Shown: positions 1 through 9,037, counted from the stretch's first letter. The stretch: 64,000 bases of DNA from an uncultured Gammaproteobacteria bacterium (GCA_913020715.1 CAJVZH010000003.1:55373-119372), one strand, 5' to 3'. The notes: generated from the letters alone by a model not told the origin. A program made the numbers and translations.

Positions 1-22
1 GCAATTAACGCAAGTTAATTGC
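1..22 (-). terminator. Perfect hairpin downstream of the 60-residue gene
   Basis: Nine-base arms GCAATTAAC and GTTAATTGC enclose a GCAA tetraloop at the very edge of the window, 25 bases beyond the stop of the minus-strand small gene. It could be its terminator, but any T tract would lie outside the window, so the role is inferred. Confidence 0.4.
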
Positions 23-47
23 TACGGGTCAAACGTATGCTATAAAG

Positions 48-230
48 CTACGCTGCCTTTGAGTTTTCGATTAACTCTTTTGCAACAAACTCTGTAGAAG
101 CCCATTTCGGGTACTCATGGCGCAATTGTTGGGCAACTTTTATAGCTTGTTCCCAAGTTTTTTGTTCAATCTTTTTTGATTGGTAAGCTTGGTAGTTTGA
201 ACCGATAAAGTTTCTGATTTTATTGTGCAT
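48..230 (-). CDS. Small hypothetical protein, 60 residues
   Basis: I do not recognise this protein. It is a 60-residue soluble, basic, helix-prone protein with no signal peptide or membrane segment; residues 20-40 (IEQKTWEQAIKVAQQLRHEY) look like an amphipathic helix, and Trp, Lys and Gln are frequent. Support for a real gene is contextual: it opens with ATG, has a good sigma70-type promoter 50 to 80 bases upstream (282-310), and is followed by a perfect hairpin at 1-22. It is probably transcribed alone, although read-through from the operon at 344-6308 on the same strand is possible. Confidence 0.55.
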   Translation of the reverse strand: MHNKIRNFIGSNYQAYQSKKIEQKTWEQAIKVAQQLRHEYPKWASTEFVAKELIENSKAA

Positions 231-281
231 TTGTCGTATTAAAAGAGTAAAAAAGTGTATCGAAAGTAATTCCGAGCGCGT

Positions 282-310
282 ATTATAATCTAAGTTTATT
301 TAATAGGCAA
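282..310 (-). promoter_or_regulatory. Sigma70-like promoter for the 60-residue gene
   Basis: On the minus strand the -35 box TTGCCT (305-310) and a consensus -10 TATAAT (282-287) are separated by exactly 17 bases. The expected start near 275 gives a leader of about 45 bases before the ATG at 230. Confidence 0.6.
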
Positions 311-343
311 GATTTTTATTTACTTATTTTAATATATGCTATC

Positions 344-1669
344 TTATCGATCCTTACCCACACCCTTAAACCTTTGTCTCATCATAAATCGAGCACCAAC
401 ACCCAAAAAAGGTGAAGGTGGCATCCATAATGCGCCGGGACAGTTCAAGCAATCGCCAATAAGCTCAGATGTTTGATCGCTCGCATATTCAGCAAGAGCC
501 TTTCCAAAGACCGCACCCTTTGAAATGCCAGAACCGTTAAAACCGCCAGCAACAAAAAGATTATCACCCAACTTTTCAAAAAAGTTTGTTTTATTGACGC
601 TTACACCCTCCACACAAGAATAGCTATGCTCAAATTCCACGTCTTTTAATTGCGGAAAACGATTGTTGAGTGCCTGTCTATGAAGTTGCCCTCTTTCTTT
701 AGTTTTTGATGCACTAAAGAGATCGCTTCGATTGTATTCAGCAGTGTTTCTAATAGCAAGTCGACCGTCACGAGTAAGCCTCAGTGTGGCGCCGCCGCCG
801 TGTAGTGACATTACACCCCACGAGCGAACATTGCCCAATGAGCGCAACTCCCTCTCAGACATTACCCTGGTAAAGCTGCCAGTTAATGTAACCCCCATAA
901 TCTTGTGTTTATTGATACCAAGTTTTGCCATCTCGTAGTTGCACGACAGCAATACTTTGTCTGCTATTATTTTGGCATTTTGGGTTCGTAAAGTTATTTG
1001 ACTGCCAGAAGCTATGGAATCAACAGCACTGTTTTCATGAAGTGTCACATTACTAGGTAAGCTCTTCACCAGCCCCTTCACCAATTTCGCTGGATTCACT
1101 AAGGCGCCGTCATTCACTTTAACGCCTTCTTTATACCAACGAGTGCCGAGTTGTTTCTGTAACTCATCTTGATTTAACACCTGATGCCTGACACCTCTTT
1201 TTGTAAGGTAATCAATAAATTCTGTGCAAGATCTCAGTGCACTTTTATCTGCTGCGGCATGATAAAAGCCACCCTCTTGCCAATCACAATCAATATTATT
1301 ATTGATAATTTCTGTGCGAAGAATATCGAGGCCCTGGGCATTCAGTCTATCTATGCGCTCATAGCCTTTGATTAATTTGGCATCAAATCTACCGGGAAAG
1401 TGCGAGTGAGCAACCGCAAAGCCTGAATTTCTGCCAGAAGCATTTTGTCCAATTTCACGGGCATCTAGTAGGAGTATTTCGTCATTCGGGTGGAGCTCTG
1501 CCAAACGCTTTGCCGCTGCAAGGCCTGCAAAACCAGCGCCCACCACCACAAACTTACATCGCTTTTCGCCCTGAAATGGCGCGTTTGACTTACGACGTGA
1601 TAGAAATTGTAACCAAGATTTATTGTCTTTTTGTAATTGGCTGTTGTCTATTATTGAACCTGTAGCCAT
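344..1669 (-). CDS. FAD-dependent amino acid/amine oxidoreductase (DAO superfamily)
   Basis: A 441-residue flavoprotein of the glycine/D-amino-acid oxidase (DAO) superfamily. The FAD-binding Rossmann motif VVVGAGFAGL is at residues 41-50, the ASGRNSGF segment typical of the PuuB-like branch is near 77-84, and the C-terminal flavin-contacting stretch LFVAGGFNGSGISKG is around 385-400. The N-terminal 35 residues are an extension before the nucleotide fold. Such enzymes oxidise a primary or secondary amine to an imine and pass electrons to oxygen or the respiratory chain; the substrate cannot be read from sequence. It is the last gene of a tightly spaced run (10 bases after the saccharopine-dehydrogenase-like gene), with a ribosome site AGGAT before the ATG at 1669. 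It may act on the same substrate as its neighbours, for example a saccharopine-like or opine-like secondary amine, but this is inference. Confidence 0.85.
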   Translation of the reverse strand: MATGSIIDNSQLQKDNKSWLQFLSRRKSNAPFQGEKRCKFVVVGAGFAGLAAAKRLAELHPNDEILLLDAREIGQNASGRNSGFAVAHSHFPGRFDAKLIKGYERIDRLNAQGLDILRTEIINNNIDCDWQEGGFYHAAADKSALRSCTEFIDYLTKRGVRHQVLNQDELQKQLGTRWYKEGVKVNDGALVNPAKLVKGLVKSLPSNVTLHENSAVDSIASGSQITLRTQNAKIIADKVLLSCNYEMAKLGINKHKIMGVTLTGSFTRVMSERELRSLGNVRSWGVMSLHGGGATLRLTRDGRLAIRNTAEYNRSDLFSASKTKERGQLHRQALNNRFPQLKDVEFEHSYSCVEGVSVNKTNFFEKLGDNLFVAGGFNGSGISKGAVFGKALAEYASDQTSELIGDCLNCPGALWMPPSPFLGVGARFMMRQRFKGVGKDR

Positions 1670-1679
1670 TGACGAAATC

Positions 1680-2834
1680 CTACGATAGATGGTCTATCAA
1701 CACTAAATGATCGCAAATGGTGCTTGTCTTGTCTAACCAACGCTCCACTAAAACCTCGTCGTCTGGGGCCGCACTGACGCCAGGTGCAATTTCTTTGGCG
1801 ATAATGGCTTCTACTGCTAGAGCTACAGAGTGTGACACCAATTGAGCCATCGCACTCCCTTCTCCATTTCCAAGGGAGTCCATTATGTATTGCTTGTGCC
1901 AAACAACCTCCGAATCATTCTCAACTTTCAACTCCACGGTCAAAATAACACGGTCAACTTCCCCCTCCTTATAAGCGAAATTGCGCCACAACTCGTCGCT
2001 TAGCTCCGTTAATCGACTTTGTGCATTGGGCATTTCAAGCGAGTCGATCTCAGAAAAAATATCTTGCCACGCATTTTTCCAACCCTTGTACCTCAGCGTA
2101 CCTCTTACAAATTGCTTTATATTAAGCCCGCCATTCAGTTGGTATTGGTTAATAAATGGTAACGAATCACGATTCGGATAGACCTCAAACTCTTCCGCAC
2201 CCCAAGGCATTGGCAACGGATACAGATCAACCGCCTCCCATGGTTTGGTGACGTGGTATACATCACCATTACGGATGCTCACCGATGGCGACATTAAGGC
2301 TTTAAGGACACCTAATGGCGACCAGCTAAATTTATAGCAAAAGTCATTCGGTGTGTCGCTTAAACCACCACAATAACTTATAAATGAATGTTCATTGTCA
2401 GCTGAGAATGCCCCAGATTTTTTGTAGTCTGCAACTAGGGCGTGCGACATAGAATGATCAATGCCTGGATCTAGGCCAACTTCGTTAACGCAACAAAGGT
2501 TTTTCTTAAGGAAGAATTCGTGCAAAACCTGCATTTCGGGTGAAACGTAAGAACTGGAAACAAAATGAGCGCCCTTAGCAACGCTGAGTTTCGCGACAGA
2601 AACGTGAAAATCCCCGGGAAGCATCGAAACGACAACATCGCCAGCCTTAACTCTCTGCTCGACGGCCTCTAGCGAAAACTTAACAATTTGATAATCGCCC
2701 TCAACAGCCGACAATGATTGAGTGGCTTTTTCAACCCCACGATTGTAAACAACAACCGAATGGCCGTTGCCAATAAGGCTGCTAAGGCCCGGTATTGCCG
2801 AGAGTCCTGTTCCCAGCCAATGAATTTTCGCCAT
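1680..2834 (-). CDS. Saccharopine dehydrogenase-like oxidoreductase
   Basis: A 384-residue protein with an N-terminal NAD(P)-binding fold (IHWLGTGLSAIPGL, residues 4-17) and the motif NEVGLDPGIDH at 117-127, which marks the saccharopine dehydrogenase (glutamate-forming) family. In characterised members the enzyme cleaves the secondary amine saccharopine to glutamate and aminoadipate semialdehyde, or runs the reverse reaction. No lysine-ketoglutarate reductase domain is fused or adjacent, so lysine breakdown by the usual route is not established. The gene starts at ATG 2834 with a strong AGGGGAAGA site, lies 23 bases after avtA and 10 before the FAD oxidoreductase, and is surely co-transcribed with them. 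A related secondary amine (opine, N-carboxyalkyl amino acid) is an alternative substrate. Confidence 0.8.
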   Translation of the reverse strand: MAKIHWLGTGLSAIPGLSSLIGNGHSVVVYNRGVEKATQSLSAVEGDYQIVKFSLEAVEQRVKAGDVVVSMLPGDFHVSVAKLSVAKGAHFVSSSYVSPEMQVLHEFFLKKNLCCVNEVGLDPGIDHSMSHALVADYKKSGAFSADNEHSFISYCGGLSDTPNDFCYKFSWSPLGVLKALMSPSVSIRNGDVYHVTKPWEAVDLYPLPMPWGAEEFEVYPNRDSLPFINQYQLNGGLNIKQFVRGTLRYKGWKNAWQDIFSEIDSLEMPNAQSRLTELSDELWRNFAYKEGEVDRVILTVELKVENDSEVVWHKQYIMDSLGNGEGSAMAQLVSHSVALAVEAIIAKEIAPGVSAAPDDEVLVERWLDKTSTICDHLVLIDHLS

Positions 2835-2857
2835 TCTTCCCCTTTTTTATTGGTAAT

Positions 2858-4108
2858 CTAATCGAATACAGCTCGACGAATAGCCTCTAACCCCTTTCTC
2901 AACGTGGTTTCATCTTTAGCGTAGTTTATGCGGATACACTGATTTTTATGTGGCCAGTTGCCGTACATCCCCATAAAGAAATTGTGACCAGGAATAATGT
3001 AGACTTTGTCTTTCTTCAACTTCTGATAAAGCTCTTCCGAAGTAATGGACAACTCTGGAAGCCAAAGCCACATGAAAAAAGCACCTTCGAGTTTGTGCAT
3101 ATAAACTTCAGAATCTGCAAAAATCTCGTTAAAAAGCCTGACGGCGGCCCTGGCTTTGTCTTGATAAAAAGGCTTGATGACATCATCACACAAATGCAGC
3201 AGCTCTTGGTCTTTAATCATGCGAGTGAGGAGTGTTGGGCCTACACTGCCTGGCGCTAGCACCATAATGCCGCTCATACGACTGACGGCCTCAACGCAAG
3301 ACTCACTAGCAATAACAATGCCGGTTCGTATACCTGGCAAGCCAAGCTTAGAGAGCGACATACAGAGGATCATATTAGCATTCCATTTGAGCTTGGCATC
3401 GGTATAAATCGCTCCTGGAAATGGGTGACCGTAAGCGTTATCAACAATTAATGGCACCTTGTACTCTTGTGCAATTGCATCTAATTTGCCCAGCTCTTCA
3501 TCGGTAATAACATTGCCAGTCGGGTTGGTTGGTCGTGAAACGCAAATCGCACCAATGTCTTCCATTTCTAGCGTGGAAATAAGCTTGTGAAAATTAATTT
3601 GGTATTTAAATTGCTTATTCTCCAACATTTGAATATCGGGTTTAACCGAAACAAACATGTCCTCAGTAATGCCTTGATCCGCATAACCGATATACTCGGG
3701 CACCAAGGGCAATAAAATCTTCTTTTGATCGCCATCTGGCATGTCGCCCGCAAACAAGTTAAACAAATAGAAAAAACTGCTTTGTGAGCCGTTGGTAATG
3801 GCAATATTTTTATCACTCAAAGACCAATCAAAATTCTCGTTCAGTAACTTAACCAAAGCCTGGATAAAAGCTTCATTACCCCGCGGGGCATCATACAAGC
3901 CTAGCATTTGGTCAACATCTGAGCTGGCGATGAGTTTTTTTAACTCGCCAACAAAAATATTATGCGCCTCTGGGATTAAGGCTGGGTTGCCACCCCCAAG
4001 CATAACCAGATCCGAGTCTCCACTATGCTTGGCCTTGCCAAGATCCTCCATTAACTGGGAGATGCCGCTGTTGCGGGTAAATTTTTCTCCAAAAATCGAA
4101 TAACTCAT
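2858..4108 (-). CDS. avtA: Valine-pyruvate aminotransferase
   Basis: A 416-residue fold-type I PLP aminotransferase with near-continuous resemblance to E. coli AvtA: the start MSYSIFGEKFTRNSGI, GGGNPALIPE at 38-47, TNGSQSSFFYLFNLFAG at 105-121, SRPTNPTGNVITDEE at 191-205 and the PLP lysine K254 in SLSKLGLPGIRTG. AvtA transfers amino groups between valine (or alpha-aminobutyrate) and pyruvate, making alanine, in the cytosol. Here it sits inside an operon of catabolic-looking oxidoreductases rather than with branched-chain biosynthesis genes. That suggests it was recruited to remove or donate an amino group in that pathway, with pyruvate/alanine as the partner pair. The family call is secure; the pathway role is inferred. 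Confidence 0.93.
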   Translation of the reverse strand: MSYSIFGEKFTRNSGISQLMEDLGKAKHSGDSDLVMLGGGNPALIPEAHNIFVGELKKLIASSDVDQMLGLYDAPRGNEAFIQALVKLLNENFDWSLSDKNIAITNGSQSSFFYLFNLFAGDMPDGDQKKILLPLVPEYIGYADQGITEDMFVSVKPDIQMLENKQFKYQINFHKLISTLEMEDIGAICVSRPTNPTGNVITDEELGKLDAIAQEYKVPLIVDNAYGHPFPGAIYTDAKLKWNANMILCMSLSKLGLPGIRTGIVIASESCVEAVSRMSGIMVLAPGSVGPTLLTRMIKDQELLHLCDDVIKPFYQDKARAAVRLFNEIFADSEVYMHKLEGAFFMWLWLPELSITSEELYQKLKKDKVYIIPGHNFFMGMYGNWPHKNQCIRINYAKDETTLRKGLEAIRRAVFD

Positions 4109-4201
4109 AGAAACTAAGGCGCCAAATATTACACACTAAACAAAAACTAAATTATATAGAAAACCCGACCATGAAAGCGCTGTGCTACTCAGCAAATAGC
4201 A

Positions 4202-5113
4202 TTAACCAAGAGCAACACATACAAGGCCGATCAGCACCACAAGTACGCCGATGATCTTTGTCGGATAAGGCTGTTCTTTTAATATCAAGATACCCAGGGC
4301 GGCACCCAAAGGGATACTCAAACGATGGAAGGCAACGATGTAGCTAACATTGTCGGCAAAAGCAAGCGCTACCAAAACAAGCGTATACGACAGATGTATG
4401 CCAATTGCTGCGACAAAAGCATGTGATTTGTCAAAGCGTATCAACTGCATAAATTCGACTCGACTCTGACGCCTCATCAAAACATATAAAGCCATCCACG
4501 CTGAAGTAATGCACGCTTCAAGAAAGGCGTACAAAATAGCCGTTGAAGTATTATCAGAGTCAAACTGGCTGTCGCTACGTAAATATTTTAATGCTTCATC
4601 ATCCACCATAGAGTACCCTGCTGTACTTATCGCGGCAATGAGCGCCATTGCGCAAGTTAGATTCCAATAATCACTCAAACGAAAGCCTTTAAAGCCTTTC
4701 AGGGGAACCATAAAGCAGCCTAGGACAACTATTAGCCCACCAGCAACACTTTGATAGGTAACTTGATCTGCACGACCAAGATACACGACCACAATAAGCA
4801 CAATAACAACAGGAAGGGCTCTGACAATTGGATAGGCGACTGACAAATCGCCCACTCGATACGCTCTTGCCAAAGAGACGTAATACAAAGACATAAAAAA
4901 ACCAGCAATAATAAGAAAAACCCACACTTGACTTGGGATGTCACTAAAGACGGTGCTGCTGTGTAGCAACAGAATGGGCGCGAGCAGCGCTGTACCAAGT
5001 AGACTGGCTAGAAGGAAAAATGAAGGAGTTGGTTTTTTACTTTTGCTGAATACATTCCACAGCGCATGAATAGCTGCAGACAAAATAACCAGCGAAATTG
5101 CAATAAGAGTCAT
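4202..5113 (-). CDS. EamA/DMT-family permease
   Basis: A 303-residue integral membrane protein with about ten hydrophobic segments arranged as two EamA halves, typical of the drug/metabolite transporter superfamily. The first helix (LIAISLVILSAAIHALWNVF) and the closing IIGVLVVLIGLVCVAL are characteristic. These carriers usually export or exchange amino acids and small metabolites across the inner membrane. It lies 28 bases after the M20 amidohydrolase gene and 93 before avtA, so it most likely moves the substrate or a product of this operon. Direction of transport cannot be judged. Confidence 0.85.
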   Translation of the reverse strand: MTLIAISLVILSAAIHALWNVFSKSKKPTPSFFLLASLLGTALLAPILLLHSSTVFSDIPSQVWVFLIIAGFFMSLYYVSLARAYRVGDLSVAYPIVRALPVVIVLIVVVYLGRADQVTYQSVAGGLIVVLGCFMVPLKGFKGFRLSDYWNLTCAMALIAAISTAGYSMVDDEALKYLRSDSQFDSDNTSTAILYAFLEACITSAWMALYVLMRRQSRVEFMQLIRFDKSHAFVAAIGIHLSYTLVLVALAFADNVSYIVAFHRLSIPLGAALGILILKEQPYPTKIIGVLVVLIGLVCVALG

Positions 5114-5141
5114 GCACTCGCATGATAGGGCAAAACTCCGT

Positions 5142-6308
5142 CTATTGCAAAATGTTTGTTACTAATTGAACCCAGTAGGATGCACCAAGAGAAAGAATGT
5201 CGTCATTAAAATCATAATGTGTGTTGTGCAGCATGCAGCCACCCTGAGGTTGGTCTTCGGGCACTTCACCATTACCGATCCAAATATAAGCACCTTCTGA
5301 AGCATTCAGCAAAAATGAAAAATCTTCAGAGCCCATGCTTGGTGGCATGTTTCTGTGCACATTGCCATCACCTGCAACCATTCCAGCAGCTACAGCGCAT
5401 TTTTCAGCGTGTTTAGGAGTGTTGATCGTTGCTGGGTAATTTGGCCTAGATTCTAGTGTAGCTGTTGCACCCATTGCCTCAGCAACACCTTCAACAACTT
5501 TTTTCATTCTTCGATTAACCTCAGCACCAACTTCTGGCCTAAAGTATCTTAACGAGCCTTTCAAGTGCATTTCATCGGGGATGACATTTGTGGCAAAGCC
5601 AGCATTCACCACAGTCAAGCTGATCACTGCGGAATCCGCTGGTGCGACATTGCGAGAAACAACCGATTGTAAAGCGGTAATGATCTGCGCGCCTGCAACA
5701 ACTGGATCAACGCACTGATCGGGCATTGCAGCGTGACCGCCTTTGCCTTTAACAACAATTTCAATCGTCTCGTTTGCCGCCATGACAGCGCTATCGTGAA
5801 CCGCGAACTGACCCTCTGCCATACCGGGCCAATTATGCATACCGTAAACAGCTTCACAAGGAAATTGATCAAAAATTCCTTCCTCAACCATCACTCGCCC
5901 GCCAGCGCCACCCTCTTCTGCAGGCTGAAAGATAAAGTGAACGGTGCCCGAAAAATTATTGTTCTTTTTTAAATGAACTGCAGCACCCAACAGCATCGTC
6001 GAATGACCATCATGCCCACAAGCGTGCATCTTACCGTCGTGCACGGACTTGTGATCGAACTCATTCAGCTCTTGAATTGGCAATGCATCCATATCGGCGC
6101 GTAAGCCAATCGACCTGCCTGGTTTCTTGCCATGGATGGTTGCAACAATACCAGTAACGGCTAAGCCGCGATGAATTTCAATATTGTGCTCAAGCAAAAC
6201 AGAAGCGATGTAGTCGCTAGTCATCTGCTCATTAAAACTGAGTTCAGGGTGCTGGTGCAAATAATGACGCCAAGACACCATTTGTTGTTGTAATTCAATA
6301 TCTTGCAT
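5142..6308 (-). CDS. M20D-family amidohydrolase (N-acyl amino acid hydrolase type)
   Basis: A 388-residue metallo-amidohydrolase. The metal-binding motifs of the M20D/hippurate hydrolase family are visible: ADMDALP (71-77), HACGHDGH (95-102), QPAEEGGAG (128-136) and a late MGSEDFSFL, with a dimerisation domain between about 180 and 290. Relatives remove acyl groups from N-acyl amino acids (hippurate, indole-acetyl conjugates, N-acetyl diaminopimelate). It is the first gene of the 344-6308 minus-strand operon, so its product, probably a free amino acid, is presumably what AvtA, the saccharopine-dehydrogenase-like enzyme and the FAD oxidoreductase act on. Start is the ATG at 6308; the ribosome site is weak. 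Confidence 0.88.
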   Translation of the reverse strand: MQDIELQQQMVSWRHYLHQHPELSFNEQMTSDYIASVLLEHNIEIHRGLAVTGIVATIHGKKPGRSIGLRADMDALPIQELNEFDHKSVHDGKMHACGHDGHSTMLLGAAVHLKKNNNFSGTVHFIFQPAEEGGAGGRVMVEEGIFDQFPCEAVYGMHNWPGMAEGQFAVHDSAVMAANETIEIVVKGKGGHAAMPDQCVDPVVAGAQIITALQSVVSRNVAPADSAVISLTVVNAGFATNVIPDEMHLKGSLRYFRPEVGAEVNRRMKKVVEGVAEAMGATATLESRPNYPATINTPKHAEKCAVAAGMVAGDGNVHRNMPPSMGSEDFSFLLNASEGAYIWIGNGEVPEDQPQGGCMLHNTHYDFNDDILSLGASYWVQLVTNILQ

Positions 6309-6327
6309 AATACTTAAGGTTGTTAAA

Positions 6328-6347
6328 TTTGCTAGAATTTTAGCAAA
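6328..6347. promoter_or_regulatory. Inverted repeat upstream of the M20 operon, possible operator
   Basis: TTTGCTA and TAGCAAA form perfect seven-base arms around a six-base spacer, 20 bases upstream of the first gene of the operon. The minus-strand reading contains a TAAAAT that could be a -10 box, so a repressor here would block transcription. No regulator gene adjoins it. Confidence 0.35.
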
Positions 6348-6423
6348 AAGTACCGCCTATTTTAGAGGCAAAAGATTGATATTTACTAGATTAATATTAA
6401 TATTGCTAAGCAACAGAAGAAAG

Positions 6424-6455
6424 TTACCCCATGTTGATAAAAACCAACATGGGGC
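6424..6455 (-). terminator. Hairpin after the dimethylglycine dehydrogenase-like gene
   Basis: Ten-base perfect arms CCCCATGTTG (6428-6437) and CAACATGGGG (6446-6455) around an eight-base loop, 10 bases past the stop of the minus-strand gene. The following minus-strand bases are TAACTTTCTT, an imperfect U-rich tail, so this is a plausible rho-independent terminator. Confidence 0.6.
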
Positions 6456-6465
6456 TAGAAAAACC

Positions 6466-8991
6466 TTAAGCTCTTAGGCACTCATTCGTCGGATCGAAAG
6501 GAGATTCCTCAACCACAACGGCTTGATATCTTTCACCTAAAATTTCGATTTCAAGCTCAGTACCAATCGCGGACAAATCAATTTGCACCAAACCAAGTGC
6601 TAACGACTTACCACAACGCCAGCCATAGCCACCAGAAGTGGCGCGGCCGACAACCTTGCCATCTTTGTAGATCGCCTCAGAGCCTCTAGCGTCAGCATCA
6701 GTGACACCTTTGACTTCTATGGTAACAAAGCCATTTTCTGCGCCTTTTTCCTGCCAAGCCGCAAGCGCCTCCTTACCAATAAAGTCCTGCTCTTTATCAA
6801 GACGAACAAAGCGATCAAGACCCGACTCAAACGCGGAATACTCAATAGACATCTCGCTTGGAATCAAACGATACGACTTTTCTAAACGCATTGAATTCAT
6901 TGCACGGATACCGAATGGCTTAATATCAAACTCTGCGCCCGCTTCCATTAACTGATCAAAGATATAGTTTTGCATTTCGATTGGGTGGTGTAATTCCCAG
7001 CCCAATTCGCCCACAAAGTTCACTCTTAATGCTTCAGCAGTTGCATAACCTACATTAATCTTCTTCCCCGTTAGCCACTTAAAGCTAGCGTTAGATAAAT
7101 CTGTATCGGTCAACTTTTGCAACAAATCACGAGATCTTGGGCCGGCCAAAACCAACACGCCTGTTTGTGTTGTTACGCGTTGCACACTGACACTGCCATC
7201 TTTAGGTAACAGCTTAAACAAATAGTCATGATCATGCGTCTCGAAAGCACCCGCCGAAACAAGGTAGTAGCTCTGAGGGCCTGTTTTATAAACAGTGTAT
7301 TCAGAACGAACACCACCGTTTAGGCTCAACATATGCACAAGGCTGATTCGACCAATGGTTTTCGGCATTTTATTGGCAAAGATATACTCCAGCCACTCTT
7401 CTGCGCCAGGACCCTTGACGATGCATTTAGCAAAAGCCGACATATCCAAAAGACCGACCTTTTCAGTGACATGCTTACACTCATTGCCGACATGCTCAAA
7501 ATAGTTTGAGCGACGGAACGAGTTCTTTTCAACAATACGGCCATCTTCCAATGGCTCAGCATGGTTTTCATTCCAAAGCACCTTCTCTGGATCTGCCTGA
7601 TTAAGCTCTTCAGCGCTTAAGGCGTAATCCGCACTTGGCATAAACCAATTTGGACGCTCCCAACCGTACACAGAGCCAAACACTGCTCCGAGTGCTTTCA
7701 TGCGATCATAGCAAGGGGTGGTTCTTAGTGGTCTAGCGGCACCGCGCTCTTCATCAGGATAATGCGTGGTGAAAACGTTCGAATAGGCCTCTTCGTTTTT
7801 CTCTCGCAAATAACCTCGTGTAGCGTATGGACCGAAACGACGAGGATCAACACCCATCATATCGACCGTTGGCTCGCCATCAATCATCCATTCTGCCAAC
7901 TGCCAACCAGCACCGCCTGCAGCCGTAATACCAAAACTGTGACCTTCGTTTAGCCAGAAGTTTTTCAGTCCTGCTGCAGGACCAACAATTGGATTGCCGT
8001 CTGGTGTGTAAGCGATTGCGCCGTTATAGACATCTTTAACGCCAACTTCACCAAAAGCTGGAACACGAACCATGCAGCGCTCAATGTGCGGCATGAGGCG
8101 ATCGAGTTCGGCATTGAACAACTCGTACTGACAGTCGTCACTTGGGCCGTCGATATAACACACTGGCGCGCCTTTCTCATAAGGACCTAACAGTAAGCCG
8201 CCCGCTTCTTCACGTAAATAGTAGCCCGCATCGGATTCACGTAAAACAGCCATTTCAGGCAAGCCTTGCTCTTTACGCGCCATAATTTCTGGATGCGGTT
8301 CTGTAATAATAAATTGGTGTTCAACAGGGATTACAGGGATATCCAATCCCACCATCTCCCCCGTCTTTCGAGCGTAGTTACCGGTACATGAAACAACGTG
8401 TTCACAAGCAATATCGCCCTTGTCTGTTTTGACAATCCAACTGTTATCTTTTTGCTGTTCAATGGCTGTTACCAGTGTGTGCTCATAAATTTCAGCGCCG
8501 CGGTTTCTAGCGCCTTTACAAAGCGCTTGTGTTAAATCTGCAGGTTGAATATAGCCATCATCTGGATGTTGAATTGCACCAAGAAGGCCCTCTGTATTGC
8601 ACAATGGCCAGATTTCTTTCACTTCTTCTGGTGTTAAAAACTTAACGTTTACACCAACTGTACTACCGACTCCAGCGTAGTACTTGTACTCGTCCATTCT
8701 GTCTTGACAGTTCGCAAGACGAATGTTCGATACCACACTAAAACCAACATTCATGCCGGTTTCTTCTTGAAGTTCATGATAAAAATCAACTGAATATTGG
8801 TGTAATTTTCCCACCGAGTAGCTCATGTTAAACAGTGGCAGTAATCCAGCCGCATGCCAGGTTGAGCCCGAGGTTAGGTCTTTTCGCTCAACCATGACAA
8901 CATCGGTCCAGCCCTTTTTAGCCAAATGATAGAGCGTTCCAGCACCAACAACGCCGCCGCCGATTACCACTACTTGGGTTTTATTTTTCAT
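6466..8991 (-). CDS. Dimethylglycine/sarcosine dehydrogenase-like flavoprotein with GcvT domain
   Basis: An 841-residue two-module enzyme. The N-terminal half is a DAO-type flavin domain: Rossmann motif IGGGVVGAG near residues 10-18 and TSGSTWHAAG near 40-49, where the histidine corresponds to the residue that covalently holds FAD in mitochondrial dimethylglycine dehydrogenase. A FAO_M linker follows, then from about residue 470 a folate-binding GcvT/aminomethyltransferase domain ending in NECLRA. Known relatives oxidise N-methyl groups of dimethylglycine or sarcosine and transfer the one-carbon unit to tetrahydrofolate. An ATG at 8991 with AGGAGA six to seven bases upstream is preferred to the TTG at 8994. 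The GFA-family gene lies upstream on the same strand, separated by a hairpin. Exact substrate (dimethylglycine, sarcosine or another N-methyl compound) is unproven. Confidence 0.9.
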   Translation of the reverse strand: MKNKTQVVVIGGGVVGAGTLYHLAKKGWTDVVMVERKDLTSGSTWHAAGLLPLFNMSYSVGKLHQYSVDFYHELQEETGMNVGFSVVSNIRLANCQDRMDEYKYYAGVGSTVGVNVKFLTPEEVKEIWPLCNTEGLLGAIQHPDDGYIQPADLTQALCKGARNRGAEIYEHTLVTAIEQQKDNSWIVKTDKGDIACEHVVSCTGNYARKTGEMVGLDIPVIPVEHQFIITEPHPEIMARKEQGLPEMAVLRESDAGYYLREEAGGLLLGPYEKGAPVCYIDGPSDDCQYELFNAELDRLMPHIERCMVRVPAFGEVGVKDVYNGAIAYTPDGNPIVGPAAGLKNFWLNEGHSFGITAAGGAGWQLAEWMIDGEPTVDMMGVDPRRFGPYATRGYLREKNEEAYSNVFTTHYPDEERGAARPLRTTPCYDRMKALGAVFGSVYGWERPNWFMPSADYALSAEELNQADPEKVLWNENHAEPLEDGRIVEKNSFRRSNYFEHVGNECKHVTEKVGLLDMSAFAKCIVKGPGAEEWLEYIFANKMPKTIGRISLVHMLSLNGGVRSEYTVYKTGPQSYYLVSAGAFETHDHDYLFKLLPKDGSVSVQRVTTQTGVLVLAGPRSRDLLQKLTDTDLSNASFKWLTGKKINVGYATAEALRVNFVGELGWELHHPIEMQNYIFDQLMEAGAEFDIKPFGIRAMNSMRLEKSYRLIPSEMSIEYSAFESGLDRFVRLDKEQDFIGKEALAAWQEKGAENGFVTIEVKGVTDADARGSEAIYKDGKVVGRATSGGYGWRCGKSLALGLVQIDLSAIGTELEIEILGERYQAVVVEESPFDPTNECLRA

Positions 8992-9013
8992 CAAAATCTC
9001 CTATAAAAAATGC

Positions 9014-9037
9014 TTTTCTTGAGTCAGCTCAAGAAAA
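9014..9037 (-). terminator. Hairpin between GFA-family gene and dimethylglycine dehydrogenase-like gene
   Basis: Perfect ten-base arms TTTTCTTGAG and CTCAAGAAAA with a four-base loop; on the minus strand it is followed by GCATTTTTTA. It sits 17 bases after the upstream gene's stop and 22 before the next start, so it may terminate or attenuate transcription between the two genes. Confidence 0.55.
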
